Origin: Nostoc sp. NIES-3756
GTDB lineage: Bacteria; Cyanobacteriota; Cyanobacteriia; Cyanobacteriales; Nostocaceae
Reading direction: 5' to 3'
DNA: 64,000 bases
Assembly: GCF_001548375.1 (NCBI RefSeq)
Contig: NZ_AP017295.1
Coordinates: 2,948,501 to 3,012,500, forward strand
Under the pieces are notes generated by a model, which saw only the letters and a list, made by a program, of their open reading frames with translations, made no database searches and had not been told where the DNA came from. The position numbers and the translations under genes were made by a program. Positions 20,451-29,971 of the stretch are shown here, piece after piece. Every line of letters starts with the position of its first letter. Position 1 is the stretch's first letter.

Positions 20451-20897
20451 GTGAATATTACACAATCAATTATGCCAATTGAGGTTTTGTTAGTAGAAGA
20501 TAACCCAGGAGATGCCGAACTTACACGTATTGCTTTGGAAGATAGCAAAATCTCAATTAATCTTAATGTAGTTGAAGATGGGGTAGAGGCAATGGCGTTT
20601 CTGCGTAAGCAGGATAAATATACCCATGTGCCGCACCCAGATATCGTACTACTCGATTTGAACTTGCCACGAAAAGATGGGCGGGAAGTATTAGCGGAAA
20701 TTAAAACAGATAGTTATCTCAAACGTATTCCTGTAGTTGTATTGACAACTTCTCAAGCGGAAGAAGATATTCTCAAAGCTTACAACTTAGCAGCTAATTG
20801 TTATATAACTAAGCCAGTTGACTTTGATCAATTCGTTAGAATTGTACAATCCATAGAAAACTTTTGGTTTGCGATCGTCAAGCTGCCACCGGAGTAA
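20451..20897 (+). CDS. Single-domain response regulator (CheY/Rcp1-like)
   Basis: This is a 148-residue receiver-only protein of the type encoded beside phytochrome-like kinases. It has acidic residues in LLVEDNPGD, phosphoacceptor Asp69 (VLLDLNLPRKDG), the TTS motif and Lys121 in TKPVDF. The GTG at 20451 lies 2 bp after the upstream kinase stop and has AGGA about 10 bases before it. The ATG at 20472 is an alternative without a Shine-Dalgarno. Translational coupling suggests it accepts phosphate from the upstream kinase. The downstream hybrid kinase starts 5 bp later. Confidence 0.92.
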   Translation: MNITQSIMPIEVLLVEDNPGDAELTRIALEDSKISINLNVVEDGVEAMAFLRKQDKYTHVPHPDIVLLDLNLPRKDGREVLAEIKTDSYLKRIPVVVLTTSQAEEDILKAYNLAANCYITKPVDFDQFVRIVQSIENFWFAIVKLPPE

Positions 20898-20902
20898 ACG
20901 CA

Positions 20903-23182
20903 ATGGCAGATGAAATTATTAAGGTCTTATTGGTAGAAGATAATCCTGGTGATGCTTTTTTAATTCAAGAGTTAATCAAAGACGTTAATACAGCCAAGGT
21001 AGAGTTAGAAGCGGTTGAACAATTATCAGACGCACTGAAAATTTTAGCAGGCGATCGCTATGCTGGAATCAGACCGCGCTTTGATGTCATGCTACTAGAC
21101 CTATCATTACCTGATAGTCAAGGTTTAGACACCTTTGTCAGAGCCAACCGTGAGACTAAGGCAATTCCCATCATCGTCTTAACGGGGATGGATGATGAAA
21201 ACTTAGCACTCAGAGCTATGCAGGAGGGAGCGCAGGATTATTTAGTCAAGGGACAGGTAACAGGTGACTTATTAGTTCGTTCTATGCGTTACGCCATAGA
21301 ACGCCAACGAGTAGAGGAAGCATTACGTCATAGTGAAGAACGATTTCGGGTAGCGTTGAAAAACTCCCCCATTTTCGTGTTCAACCAAGACACAGACTTA
21401 CGTTATACCTGGATTTATAACCCTATTACTGGGTGGACAATGGAGGAAATGTTGGGTAAACAAGACTCTGAAATTATGACAGAGCAAGATGCCCGATGCC
21501 TCACAGCTATTAAATATAATGTACTCACCACTGGCTTAGGTACTCGTCAGGAAGTATCTATAAACACTCCTCGGGGTACAAGATATTACGATTTAACTGT
21601 CGAGCCATTGCGAAATGAATCTCAAGAAATTGTGGGTATAACTTGTGCCTGTATTGATATTAGCGATCGTAAACTAGCAGAAGCCAAAATCCGCGAACAA
21701 GCTGCCTTACTCGACATCACCACAGATGCGATATGTGTGCGTGATTTAGAAAATAAGATTTTATTTTGGAACCAAGGCGCAGAAAATATCTACGGTTGGC
21801 AAGCTAATGAAGCTATAGGTAAAGATGCTAGTGAACTTTTGTTTCGTGAACCCTCTCCAGAAATTGAAGCTGCTTTATTACATGTTATTTCGCAAGGTAA
21901 CTGGCAAGGTGAATTAAACAAAGTTACCAAAGCTGGTAAAGATGTAGTAGTGGCTAGTCGCTGGAGTTTAGTCTGTGATGAACAAGGAAGACCAAAATCA
22001 ATCCTGTCTGTAGACACAGATATTACTCAGAAAAAACATTTAGAGGCTCAATTATTTCGTACTCAACGCCTAGAAAGTATCGGTACTCTTGCTAGTGGTA
22101 TTGCTCATGACCTCAACAATATCCTCACACCAATTTTAGCAGGAGCGCAATTACTACCCCTGAAATTTCCCGACGCAGATGAACGCACTCAGCATTTGTT
22201 AGAAATTTTAGAAATCAATGCTAAACGTGGTGCTGATTTAGTTAAACAAGTGCTATCTTTTGCCAGAGGTGTAGAAGGGAAACGCATCACTTTACAACTC
22301 AAACATTTAATTGTCGAAGTTGTCAAAATTTTAAAAGAGACATTTCCCAAATCTATTGAGGTTTACACAGATATACCCAATAATTTATGGATGGTTTCTG
22401 GAGATAGTACCCAATTTCATCAGGTATTGATGAACCTCTGTGTCAATGCTCGTGATGCTATGCCTGACGGTGGTAGATTAACAATATCTGCGGAAAATCT
22501 CTTAATTGATGAGAACTACGCACGCATGAACTTGGAAGCTAAACAAGGTTCCTATATCATAGTGACGGTATCAGATACAGGCGTGGGCATTCCTGAAGAA
22601 AACTTAGATAGAATTTTTGAGCCATTCTTTACCACCAAAGCCATAGGACAAGGTACAGGCTTAGGACTTTCCACTGTTTTAGGTATAGTCAAAAGCCACG
22701 GCGGTTTTATTAACGTCAATAGTGAGCCAGGAAGGGGTACTAGTTTTAAAGTTTACTTACCAGCCGTCGCAGATTCAGAAATACCAAGTAGTGATAATTT
22801 CTTACCACCTGCGGGTCATGGTGAATTAATTTTAATTGTTGATGATGAACCTTCAATACAGGAGATTACCAAAACATCCTTAGAAAGCTATCAATATCAA
22901 GCGTTAATTGCTGGTGATGGGGTGGAAGCGATCGCACTCTACGCCAAAAATGCTGATAAAATTAGTGCGGTACTGATGAATATCATGTTACCCGTCTTAG
23001 ATGGGCTAACCACTATTCGCACCTTAAAGAAAATTAACCCCCAAGTCAGAATTATTGCCACCAGTGGACTGATTTCTAAAGCCAAGCTCAACGAAATAGT
23101 CAATACTGGCGCTAACTCATTTCTAGCCAAACCCTACACTGTAAATGAATTATTGTTGGCATTGCATGAAGTAATGATATGA
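20903..23182 (+). CDS. Hybrid histidine kinase (REC-PAS-PAS-HisKA-HATPase-REC) with Asn in place of the C-terminal phosphoacceptor
   Basis: This is a 759-residue hybrid kinase. The N-terminal receiver has LLVEDNPGD and MLLDLSLPDSQG. Two PAS domains follow. HisKA carries the H-box IAHDLNNILTP, and HATPase_c has MNLCVNARDAMP, VSDTGVGIP and GTGLGLS. The C-terminal receiver has IVDDEPS, but its phosphoacceptor position reads LMNIMLP: residue 693 is Asn (AAT, 22979-22981). The paralogue at 42322 has LTDMVMP there. The lysine (AKPYT) is kept. The ATG at 20903 has GGAG 8 bases upstream, overlapping the preceding stop. It forms a tight three-gene signalling operon with the two genes before it. Confidence 0.93.
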   Translation: MADEIIKVLLVEDNPGDAFLIQELIKDVNTAKVELEAVEQLSDALKILAGDRYAGIRPRFDVMLLDLSLPDSQGLDTFVRANRETKAIPIIVLTGMDDENLALRAMQEGAQDYLVKGQVTGDLLVRSMRYAIERQRVEEALRHSEERFRVALKNSPIFVFNQDTDLRYTWIYNPITGWTMEEMLGKQDSEIMTEQDARCLTAIKYNVLTTGLGTRQEVSINTPRGTRYYDLTVEPLRNESQEIVGITCACIDISDRKLAEAKIREQAALLDITTDAICVRDLENKILFWNQGAENIYGWQANEAIGKDASELLFREPSPEIEAALLHVISQGNWQGELNKVTKAGKDVVVASRWSLVCDEQGRPKSILSVDTDITQKKHLEAQLFRTQRLESIGTLASGIAHDLNNILTPILAGAQLLPLKFPDADERTQHLLEILEINAKRGADLVKQVLSFARGVEGKRITLQLKHLIVEVVKILKETFPKSIEVYTDIPNNLWMVSGDSTQFHQVLMNLCVNARDAMPDGGRLTISAENLLIDENYARMNLEAKQGSYIIVTVSDTGVGIPEENLDRIFEPFFTTKAIGQGTGLGLSTVLGIVKSHGGFINVNSEPGRGTSFKVYLPAVADSEIPSSDNFLPPAGHGELILIVDDEPSIQEITKTSLESYQYQALIAGDGVEAIALYAKNADKISAVLMNIMLPVLDGLTTIRTLKKINPQVRIIATSGLISKAKLNEIVNTGANSFLAKPYTVNELLLALHEVMI

Positions 23183-23195
23183 TACCAATCCCGGC

Positions 23196-23235
23196 TAATT
23201 ACTTACGATATGCTTGCTTTGGTCGGTAATAGGTG
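23196..23235. repeat. 40-bp dispersed repeat, copy 1
   Basis: It matches 45128-45167 at 39 of 40 bases in the same orientation. The core is TTACGATATGCTTGCTTTGG. Confidence 0.85.
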
Positions 23236-23319
23236 ATGGGAGAAAACAATTACCAATTACCTATTACTAACACCCAAAATATGATAAATATTTAAGCAGA
23301 CATGAGATAAAATATTCAT

Positions 23320-24054
23320 TTAGAATACTCGTCCTAAAAACTCCACTATTTCCTGCCACGCAGAGGTAGCTGCAACAGCATCGTAACGATAACCATCATC
23401 GCGCATGAAAGTATGTTCGGCTTCGTAGAGAACTACTTTGTGAGGTACGCCAACATCTGCAATGGCTTTGATTAAGGTTTGGCGATCGCTTTCTGGTATA
23501 TGTGGATCAAGTGTCCCCAGTATCAGCAGAATTTCGCCCTTAATTTCCTTAACTCTATGGATAGTATCAGCTACCCCCTTACCTAATTTCCCACTGGGTA
23601 TTCCTGTAGGGTAGCAACAGACAGCAGCTTTAACTTCATCTGCAAAGGCGGTGCGAAAAGCCAAGTGTCCACCAATGCAAAAGCCAACCGTCCCGATTTT
23701 ATTAGGTGCAACTGAGATATCTGCCTTGAGGAAATCAATGATAGCACGACAATCTGCATCATATTCTGCGATCGTAGTCCGTCGCGCATCATCATTACCC
23801 CGCATTCTTCCCAAATCATCCGGTTCAATGACTTGTCCAATTGGCTCCAGGCGATGAAAAATCTCTGGTGCTGCTACTACATAACCAAATCCTGCTAAAT
23901 AGTTAGCTAACCGAATTATCGGCCCACCTAACTGATAAATATCGCTGTAGAATACTATGCCTGGGTAAACTCCGGCTGGTTTAGGAGAGGCGACATACAC
24001 ACGCATTAAGCTATCGTCTACCCTCAACTCCACATTGCGCTTTGTGATTTGCAC
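23320..24054 (-). CDS. Dienelactone hydrolase family protein
   Basis: This is a 244-residue alpha/beta hydrolase. The catalytic triad can be placed as Cys126 (GTVGFCIGGH), Asp183 (LGTLDPHIP) and His214 (YEAEHTFM), as in carboxymethylenebutenolidase-type enzymes. It is cytosolic with no signal peptide. The true substrate in cyanobacteria is unknown. The start is a GTG at 24054 with GGAG about 10 bases upstream. It stands alone between convergent and divergent spacers. Confidence 0.9.
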   Translation of the reverse strand: MQITKRNVELRVDDSLMRVYVASPKPAGVYPGIVFYSDIYQLGGPIIRLANYLAGFGYVVAAPEIFHRLEPIGQVIEPDDLGRMRGNDDARRTTIAEYDADCRAIIDFLKADISVAPNKIGTVGFCIGGHLAFRTAFADEVKAAVCCYPTGIPSGKLGKGVADTIHRVKEIKGEILLILGTLDPHIPESDRQTLIKAIADVGVPHKVVLYEAEHTFMRDDGYRYDAVAATSAWQEIVEFLGRVF

Positions 24055-24295
24055 TGTTTTATCTCCGTGTCATGCTGGCTTTCATTAGCTTCTACACTGG
24101 TGAGCAATCAAATCTGGATAGACGTTGCTGTTGCCTTCTTCACATAAATTAAAATCAGGCACTTAATTTATATACAAAAACAACAATTTGTCAATTATTT
24201 TTGATTATCATTTTGAAAAAAAAATGTACTTGCTACTATGAATATCTAAACATAAGGTAAAGTTAAGCACATTTTATTACACATATACTAATGTT

Positions 24296-24571
24296 ATGGA
24301 AAGTATCAATACTATACAAGAACCCCTTGGTGAAACAACTGATGTAGAAGTTTGGCTGAGTAGAGCCGGGTTAAAGTTTGCAGACTTAGGTCAAGATGAA
24401 GCGAGTAAAGCCATTCGCAAGCAGTGGCGCGAGTACCAAGCCGCAGTGCATAAATGTTGTGTAGCACTGCACCAGCCACCAGAAACTGTTCATTTAAGTG
24501 GTGTTTATGCCAAGTTGAGAATACCTAATCATAGATATATCAAAAATGATGAAGGTGTACTCAATTCATAA
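24296..24571 (+). CDS. Small hypothetical protein, 91 residues
   Basis: I do not recognise a family. The protein is soluble and mixed-charge, with a central helix-rich part (QDEASKAIRKQWREYQAAV) and two adjacent Cys (KCCVALHQPP). It has its own spacer on both sides. A TATACT hexamer lies just before the ATG, too close to be a promoter for this start. Codon use looks like real coding sequence. Expression is unproven. Confidence 0.6.
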   Translation: MESINTIQEPLGETTDVEVWLSRAGLKFADLGQDEASKAIRKQWREYQAAVHKCCVALHQPPETVHLSGVYAKLRIPNHRYIKNDEGVLNS

Positions 24572-24757
24572 ACACCCAAATCTGAAATAGTTTATTGGTA
24601 TCTAAATTTTTCTGCTGCCTAGTTTTATCTATCAAAAAATGAATTACTACTCTGTTTTTTTGTACGAAATAGCAATATAGAATAAATTGTAATACTAGTC
24701 AGTTATCAGTTATTGCAAATATGCAACTGATGACTAATTACTATTGATGTCACACTG

Positions 24758-24958
24758 ATGCTGCGAGGAATTATGCTGTTAACTGAAAGTCGCGCTGACC
24801 GAGTAGTCCTTCATAATATCAGTTGGCAACAATTTGAGAATTTATTAGTAGATTTGGGTGAAAGTCGTGCCGCTAGGGTGGCTTACGATGATGACACACT
24901 AGAGATTATGACACCATTACCAGAACATGAATATTACAAAGCAAAGTATTGCTGCTGA
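24758..24958 (+). pseudogene. Uma2-family nuclease remnant (N-terminal fragment)
   Basis: The 66-residue product matches only the first third of Uma2/DUF820-type putative nucleases. Visible are the start (ISWQQFENLLVDLGESRAARVAYDD pattern) and LEIMTPLPEHEYYK. The frame then ends in AKYCC and a stop. Full-length members are about 180-190 residues with a PD-(D/E)XK core that is absent here. The next 50 bases do not restore the frame. It is probably a decayed gene. Confidence 0.7.
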
Positions 24959-25033
24959 TGTAGCTAAGGAGTTTCAGTTTTATCATCGGAATGACAGCAA
25001 TTCCTAAGTAAAAGTAAGGTACAGAGTTATTCT

Positions 25034-25083
25034 TTTTAAACGCAAAGGGGCGCGGAGGGAAGCGCAAAGGGGCGCAGAGGTTT
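25034..25083. repeat. Dispersed G-rich repeat (gcgcaaaggggcgcagagg type)
   Basis: Tandem-like units of gcaaaggggcgc(g/a)gagg. A related sequence in reverse orientation is at 2440-2490. Confidence 0.5.
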
Positions 25084-25184
25084 TACCAGTTTTATTAGCG
25101 ATGTACTCAATACCTCAAATTAAAAAATAAGTATGATTCTGGTGAGTAATACCTACTCTACTAATAACTAATGACTAATGACTA

Positions 25185-25748
25185 ATGACAAAATTAACTG
25201 ATAAATTTGAGTCGGCTTTAATCTATGCAACTCGTCTTCATGCTAGGCAAATTCGGAAGATTAGTGGGGTTCCTTATATAGCGCATTTGTTGAGTGTGGC
25301 AGCGTTGGTACTGGAGGCTGGTGGGACAGAGGAGGAAGCGATCGCTGCCTTATTACACGATAGTATTGAAGACCAAGGGGGTAAATCTACTCGTGAGGAG
25401 GTACGGCAACTTTTTGGCGAGGCGGTAGTAGCTATAATTGATGGTTGCACAGAATGTGATACTGAACCGAAACCACCTTGGATGGAACGCAAGCAAAGAT
25501 ATTTAGCTAACCTACGTCATGCCTCACCCTCTGTCCGACGGGTATCTCTAGCCGATAAGTTACACAATGCACGCTCTTTACTCAGCGACTATCAACTACG
25601 GGGTAGTAGTATCTGGAGTGAGTTTAAAGCTGGTAGGGAAGGTACTTTGTGGTTTTATAGAGAGTTACAGCAGATATATAACGAAACTGGTTCAGATTGG
25701 ATGACAGAGGAGTTTACAAGAGTTGTCCAAGAACTCGAACAAAAATAA
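25185..25748 (+). CDS. HD-domain phosphohydrolase (RelA/SpoT hydrolase-like, MESH1 type)
   Basis: This is a 187-residue single-domain HD protein. The HD metal-binding pattern is seen as His34 (YIAHLLSVA), His58-Asp59 (LLHDSIEDQ) and ADKLHNARSLL, as in the ppGpp hydrolase domain of SpoT. No synthetase or TGS/ACT domain is present, so it may be a small alarmone hydrolase, or act on another nucleotide. The start codon lies at the end of an STRR tract (ctaatgactaatgac). An STRR tract also follows the stop. The family is clear; the substrate is inferred. Confidence 0.82.
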   Translation: MTKLTDKFESALIYATRLHARQIRKISGVPYIAHLLSVAALVLEAGGTEEEAIAALLHDSIEDQGGKSTREEVRQLFGEAVVAIIDGCTECDTEPKPPWMERKQRYLANLRHASPSVRRVSLADKLHNARSLLSDYQLRGSSIWSEFKAGREGTLWFYRELQQIYNETGSDWMTEEFTRVVQELEQK

Positions 25749-25780
25749 TTACGAATTACGAATTACGAATTACGAATTAT
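25748..25780. repeat. STRR tract, heptamer attacga
   Basis: Tandem aattacg heptamers directly follow the HD-hydrolase stop codon. Confidence 0.85.
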
Positions 25781-25843
25781 CTTGGTACACTTGCTCGGTA
25801 TGATATTTAATCTGCAAGCATTTACCAAAATCAAAATCTAGCT

Positions 25844-26932
25844 ATGACTCAGAACTACCGAATTACCCTACTTCCTGGCGATGGTATTGGCCCTGAAATT
25901 ATGGCAGTGGCGGTAGATGTGCTGAAAGTCGTAGGGCAGCAATTCGATATAGGGTTTGATTTTCAAGAAGCTTTAATAGGCGGTGCTGCAATTGATGCTA
26001 CTGGCGAACCTCTACCAGCTGCTACTCTAGAAGCTTGCCGCAACAGTGATGCTGTATTACTCGCCGCTATTGGTGGTTATAAGTGGGATAGTTTACCCTC
26101 GCATCAACGCCCAGAAGCAGGCTTATTAGGGTTACGTGCTGGCTTAAGCTTATTTGCCAACTTACGCCCAGCCCAAATTTTACCCCAGTTGATCGACGCT
26201 TCTACCTTGAAACGGGAAGTTGTGGAAGGGGTAGATATTATGGTGGTGCGTGAACTCACCGGGGGAATTTACTTTGGCAAACCCAAGGGAATTTTTGAAA
26301 CTGAGACGGGTGAGAAACGCGGTGTCAATACGATGGTTTATAGTGAATCAGAAATTGACAGAATTGGCAGGGTAGCTTTTGAAACGGCGCGGAAACGTCG
26401 GGGTAAGCTTTGCTCCGTGGATAAAGCCAATGTATTAGAAGTATCTCAATTATGGCGCGATCACATCACCAAACTTTCCCAAGAATACCCCGATGTGGAA
26501 CTCTCCCATTTATATGTAGATAATGCAGCTATGCAGTTAGTACGTGCGCCCAAGCAATTCGATACCATCGTCACAGGTAACTTATTCGGTGATATTCTTT
26601 CCGATGCTGCGGCTATGCTCACAGGTAGTATTGGCATGTTACCCTCTGCTAGTTTAGGCGCATCCGGGCCGGGAGTATTTGAACCAGTTCACGGTTCCGC
26701 CCCAGATATTGCAGGACAAGACAAAGCCAACCCCCTCGCCCAAGTGTTGAGTGCGGCGATGATGTTACGCTATGCCTTAGACCAACCCAAAGCAGCAGAC
26801 AAAATCGAACAAGCCGTATTACAAGTTTTAGAGCAAGGCGATCGCACAGGCGATATAATGTCAGTGGGTATGAATCTTTTAGGTTGCCAGGCAATGGGTG
26901 ACTCGCTTATAACTGCCTTAGAAAAAGAATAA
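25844..26932 (+). CDS. leuB: 3-isopropylmalate dehydrogenase
   Basis: LeuB oxidatively decarboxylates 3-isopropylmalate in leucine synthesis, using NAD+. The 362 residues carry the family signatures [11 protein letters not shown] (N-terminus), [15 protein letters not shown] (substrate arginines), and [11 protein letters not shown]. The Asp metal-ligand segment [27 protein letters not shown] is present as [12 protein letters not shown] and following residues. The NAD-binding HGSAPDIAG is also visible. Length matches the family. No other leu gene is adjacent. Confidence 0.97.
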   Translation: MTQNYRITLLPGDGIGPEIMAVAVDVLKVVGQQFDIGFDFQEALIGGAAIDATGEPLPAATLEACRNSDAVLLAAIGGYKWDSLPSHQRPEAGLLGLRAGLSLFANLRPAQILPQLIDASTLKREVVEGVDIMVVRELTGGIYFGKPKGIFETETGEKRGVNTMVYSESEIDRIGRVAFETARKRRGKLCSVDKANVLEVSQLWRDHITKLSQEYPDVELSHLYVDNAAMQLVRAPKQFDTIVTGNLFGDILSDAAAMLTGSIGMLPSASLGASGPGVFEPVHGSAPDIAGQDKANPLAQVLSAAMMLRYALDQPKAADKIEQAVLQVLEQGDRTGDIMSVGMNLLGCQAMGDSLITALEKE

Positions 26933-27020
26933 TTTTTCAGTGAAAACGGCCAAATTGGCAACCAAGTTTGGAAGTTTCGGCTAAACTGTTACCAAAATCT
27001 AGCAATCACATAACAGCATA

Positions 27021-27287
27021 GTGTACGCTTTAAAACAAGGACAAGGAAAAGCTAACTCCACTGCCCCAAGGAACCAGTCCCCTTTGATTGACCCAGCCGT
27101 CATCAGAGCTGCGGGGCAAATTTACTATACCCATTGTGAAGTACATCCAGAAATTGCTGGACAGCCTTCTGGTGTAGCTATTAACCGTGTAACTCATCGA
27201 GGTAAAGTAATTTTTACAGATCAACCAGTACTCTTACCACAAGAATGTTTTGTGCCATTGAGTCAAATTGAATCCTATATGTATTAG
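27021..27287 (+). CDS. Small hypothetical protein, 88 residues
   Basis: A GTG-start frame of 88 residues with no family I recognise. It has a Pro/Ser-rich N-terminus, then YYTHCEVHPEIAG and VTHRGKVIFTDQPVLLPQE, which looks like a small beta-rich domain. It sits 88 bp after leuB on the same strand and could be cotranscribed. An STRR tract overlaps the stop codon. Real coding is plausible but not proven. Confidence 0.55.
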   Translation: MYALKQGQGKANSTAPRNQSPLIDPAVIRAAGQIYYTHCEVHPEIAGQPSGVAINRVTHRGKVIFTDQPVLLPQECFVPLSQIESYMY

Positions 27288-27366
27288 TCATTAGTCATTA
27301 GTCATCTCTTACAAAGTTCCGTTCGGAGGAAACCTCCGCTCAGACTTTGCGCTTAGTCATTAGTCG
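27283..27366. repeat. STRR tract with nested hairpin element
   Basis: ttagtca heptamers flank a hairpin. The outer stem is CAAAGT (27312-27317)/ACTTTG (27344-27349) and the inner stem is CGGAGG (27324-27329)/CCTCCG (27333-27338) with loop AAA. The flanking ttagtcattagtc units suggest insertion into a pre-existing tract. Confidence 0.7.
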
Positions 27367-27443
27367 AGAGTGGGTATGAATTGACACTCGACATTTGCCA
27401 AAAGATGGACGACAAATGACTCAGGACTTAAGACAAATGACTT

Positions 27444-28253
27444 ATGGATACTTTGATAGTTACCCTGGCGAGTATGCTTGTTTTCGCCTTGGGTGCGTCT
27501 ATTGGCAGCTTTATTAATGTGGTAGTTTATAGATTGCCGGCTGGTTTATCAATCTTGTGGCCGCCTTCTCGTTGTCCCCATTGTTTAAACCAACTCAAAG
27601 CCTATGATAATGTGCCGGTTTTCGGTTGGATATGGTTAAAGGGACGATGCCGTTATTGTAAAAGTCAGATTTCTCCACGTTACCCTGTCGTGGAAGCCAT
27701 AACAGGGCTAATTTTCCTCCTGATATTTTTCATATTTAATGTTTCAATTATTACCATAGGTTATTGGACATTTTGTAGCTGGCTATTAGCATTATCCCTG
27801 ATTGACCTAGATACTATGACCCTACCTAGTCCCTTAACTAAGTCGGGGTTGGTATTAGGGTTGGTTTATCAAACAATCGTGGGATATGTCAACGAAGCTA
27901 GCGTGTCAGGAATAGCCAGACATCTGATGATGGGGATAGTTGGGGCAGTATTAGGTTTATGGTTATTTGATGCGATCGCTCTTTTAGGTATTTTCCTACA
28001 AAAAGAAGCAATGGGTGCAGGAGATGCCAAACTTGCCGCCATGATGGGTGCTTGGTTAGGTTGGCGCTACTTGCTCCTGGCTGGCTTTATAGCCTGTTCC
28101 GTAGGCGCATTAGTAGGTATTAGCGCTATTTTGCTGTCAAAACGCAAATGGGGGCAAAAAATCCCCTTCGGCCCATTCCTAGCCTTAGGAGCCTTTATAA
28201 CTATATTTGGCGGCAAACCAATTCTATCTGCTTATTTGGGCTTATTTTTTTAG
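27444..28253 (+). CDS. pilD: Prepilin peptidase / N-methyltransferase (PilD, A24 family)
   Basis: This is a 269-residue polytopic membrane protease that cleaves and N-methylates type IV prepilins. The N-terminal zinc-binding methyltransferase part has two CxxC pairs (CPHC and CRYC) after GASIGSFINVVVYRLP. The two catalytic aspartates lie in LIDLDTMTLP and GAGDAKLAAMMG (the GxGD motif). About seven to eight hydrophobic helices are visible. Type IV pilus genes are not adjacent. The ATG at 27444 follows a repeat-like cttaagacaaatgact stretch. Confidence 0.94.
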   Translation: MDTLIVTLASMLVFALGASIGSFINVVVYRLPAGLSILWPPSRCPHCLNQLKAYDNVPVFGWIWLKGRCRYCKSQISPRYPVVEAITGLIFLLIFFIFNVSIITIGYWTFCSWLLALSLIDLDTMTLPSPLTKSGLVLGLVYQTIVGYVNEASVSGIARHLMMGIVGAVLGLWLFDAIALLGIFLQKEAMGAGDAKLAAMMGAWLGWRYLLLAGFIACSVGALVGISAILLSKRKWGQKIPFGPFLALGAFITIFGGKPILSAYLGLFF

Positions 28254-28887
28254 AGAATTTTTGAAATTATTCTGATCACATTAATAAAACTTGTGAGTGT
28301 TAACTGTTAACAACCTATTCCCTACAACTGTAACTTTCATTACCCCATAGGCACTTGACAGTTTGATAATATTAGCTTGTGACTTGGATCACCCCCTTAA
28401 CGAGATAGGACTGACGCTGCGGAAATTCTTGGCTTTGGGAGGGAAAAGAATTATACCTAAAACCCTTGCCCAAATTTTTGACTTTTCCTCTTCTAACTGA
28501 AGTCCTAGAGAAGTACCTGTTGATTAGTGCAACTAATGTACTAGAATGCTGATTGCTCATCAACTAGCAAAACAAACTTTTAGATGGGAGCGAAAATTCA
28601 AGCTGGGGCTGGGAAAAAGCGTCTTGTTGAAGGGTTTATATTGCCATAGGTTTAATTTTGCCAATACATTTACAAGATGTGATCAACTAGAGACTTGTAT
28701 TGGTATCAATATTTTCGTTAAGCTGGCAACCAAAGATGCAAACTTAAGGTCTAAATTGCTTATAAGCTTATTTTGACGATTTAGTCAAGAGTTTAGGGTA
28801 AAAAAAGTCAGTAGTCAAGAACTACTGATGATTAACTTCCCAAAACGGCTTGACCTGTTTTCGACCTTCCACTTGAATAAGATAAAA
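28254..28887. other. Long gene-free region upstream of accD, 634 bp
   Basis: Two short ORFs here (28372-28563 minus, 28546-28776 plus) have no recognisable domain and look random. No tRNA, terminator or clear promoter was seen. It is large for a 5' region and could hold an unrecognised RNA or a decayed gene. Confidence 0.45.
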
Positions 28888-29841
28888 ATGGCAAACAACG
28901 AAGAATCACGCGGTTTAAAGTCTCTATTTGATTGGTTTGCAAACCGACGTAAAGCCGGAGCAACTAACCTCGAACGCCAAGAACGTGAAATTGCTGATGG
29001 GTTGTGGCACAAGTGTCCTAAGTGTGGTGTATTGACATATACAAAAGACCTCCGAGCCAATCAAATGGTCTGTGTCGAGTGTGGACATCATAATCGGGTA
29101 GATAGTGATGAGCGCATCCGCCAATTGACAGATCAAAATACTTGGAGGCCGATGGATGAAAATCTTCGGGCTACCGATCCCTTGCAGTTCCGCGATCGCA
29201 AAGCGTATAGCGATCGCCTGCGGGAAATGGAAGATAAACTTGGTTTATTAGACGCTGTAAAAACTGGCTTAGGGCAAATTAACGGTTTACCCATTGCCTT
29301 AGCTGTAATGGATTTCCGCTTCATGGGCGGTAGTATGGGTTCAGTCGTAGGCGAAAAAATCACCCGCCTCATTGAACAAGCCACCCAACGCCGTTACCCA
29401 GTAGTTATCGTCTGCACCTCCGGGGGAGCGAGAATGCAGGAAGGTATGCTCTCTCTAATGCAGATGGCAAAAATTTCCGCCGCCTTAGAACGTCACCGCG
29501 ACGCTCGATTACTTTATATACCTGTATTGACCAACCCGACCACAGGCGGCGTAACTGCTAGCTTTGCCATGCTAGGAGACATCATTTTAGCAGAACCAAA
29601 AGCCACCATTGGTTTTGCAGGTCGGCGCGTAATTGAGCAAACCCTACGAGAAAAACTGCCAGAAGACTTCCAATCAGCAGAAGACTTGCTCAAGCACGGC
29701 TTTGTCGATGACATTGTACCCCGCACCCAATTAAAGAACACCTTAGCCCAATTAATAGCTTTGCATCAGCCTGTACCTACAACCCCTCCTATGGTGCTGT
29801 GGGAGACGACGATGAGTCTTAGTTCCACAGCTGCTGAATAA
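28888..29841 (+). CDS. accD: Acetyl-CoA carboxylase carboxyltransferase subunit beta
   Basis: AccD is the beta half of the carboxyltransferase that forms malonyl-CoA for fatty-acid synthesis. From the ATG at 28888 it is 317 residues, close to the E. coli 304. The N-terminal zinc ribbon is CPKC...CVECGHH (about residues 35-60). The crotonase-like core follows, with [27 protein letters not shown] and [13 protein letters not shown]. The upstream in-frame ATG at 28828 would add 20 atypical residues. The alpha subunit gene is not in the window. A strong hairpin lies about 130 bp downstream. Confidence 0.96.
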   Translation: MANNEESRGLKSLFDWFANRRKAGATNLERQEREIADGLWHKCPKCGVLTYTKDLRANQMVCVECGHHNRVDSDERIRQLTDQNTWRPMDENLRATDPLQFRDRKAYSDRLREMEDKLGLLDAVKTGLGQINGLPIALAVMDFRFMGGSMGSVVGEKITRLIEQATQRRYPVVIVCTSGGARMQEGMLSLMQMAKISAALERHRDARLLYIPVLTNPTTGGVTASFAMLGDIILAEPKATIGFAGRRVIEQTLREKLPEDFQSAEDLLKHGFVDDIVPRTQLKNTLAQLIALHQPVPTTPPMVLWETTMSLSSTAAE

Positions 29842-29971
29842 ATGAAGGATGAGGGAGACAAGGAAGACAAGGTAGCAAGATATTCTTCCCTATCTCCCCC
29901 CTAATACCAATTCAAAATTCATAGCTTCTTTTATTTTGTGATTTTGGTACTGAATACTTATACCTTGTCTA

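Noticed and set aside
28546..28776. 76-residue plus-strand ORF upstream of accD
   Set aside because: No recognisable domain, no ribosome-binding site, and residue composition looks random; not called as a gene.
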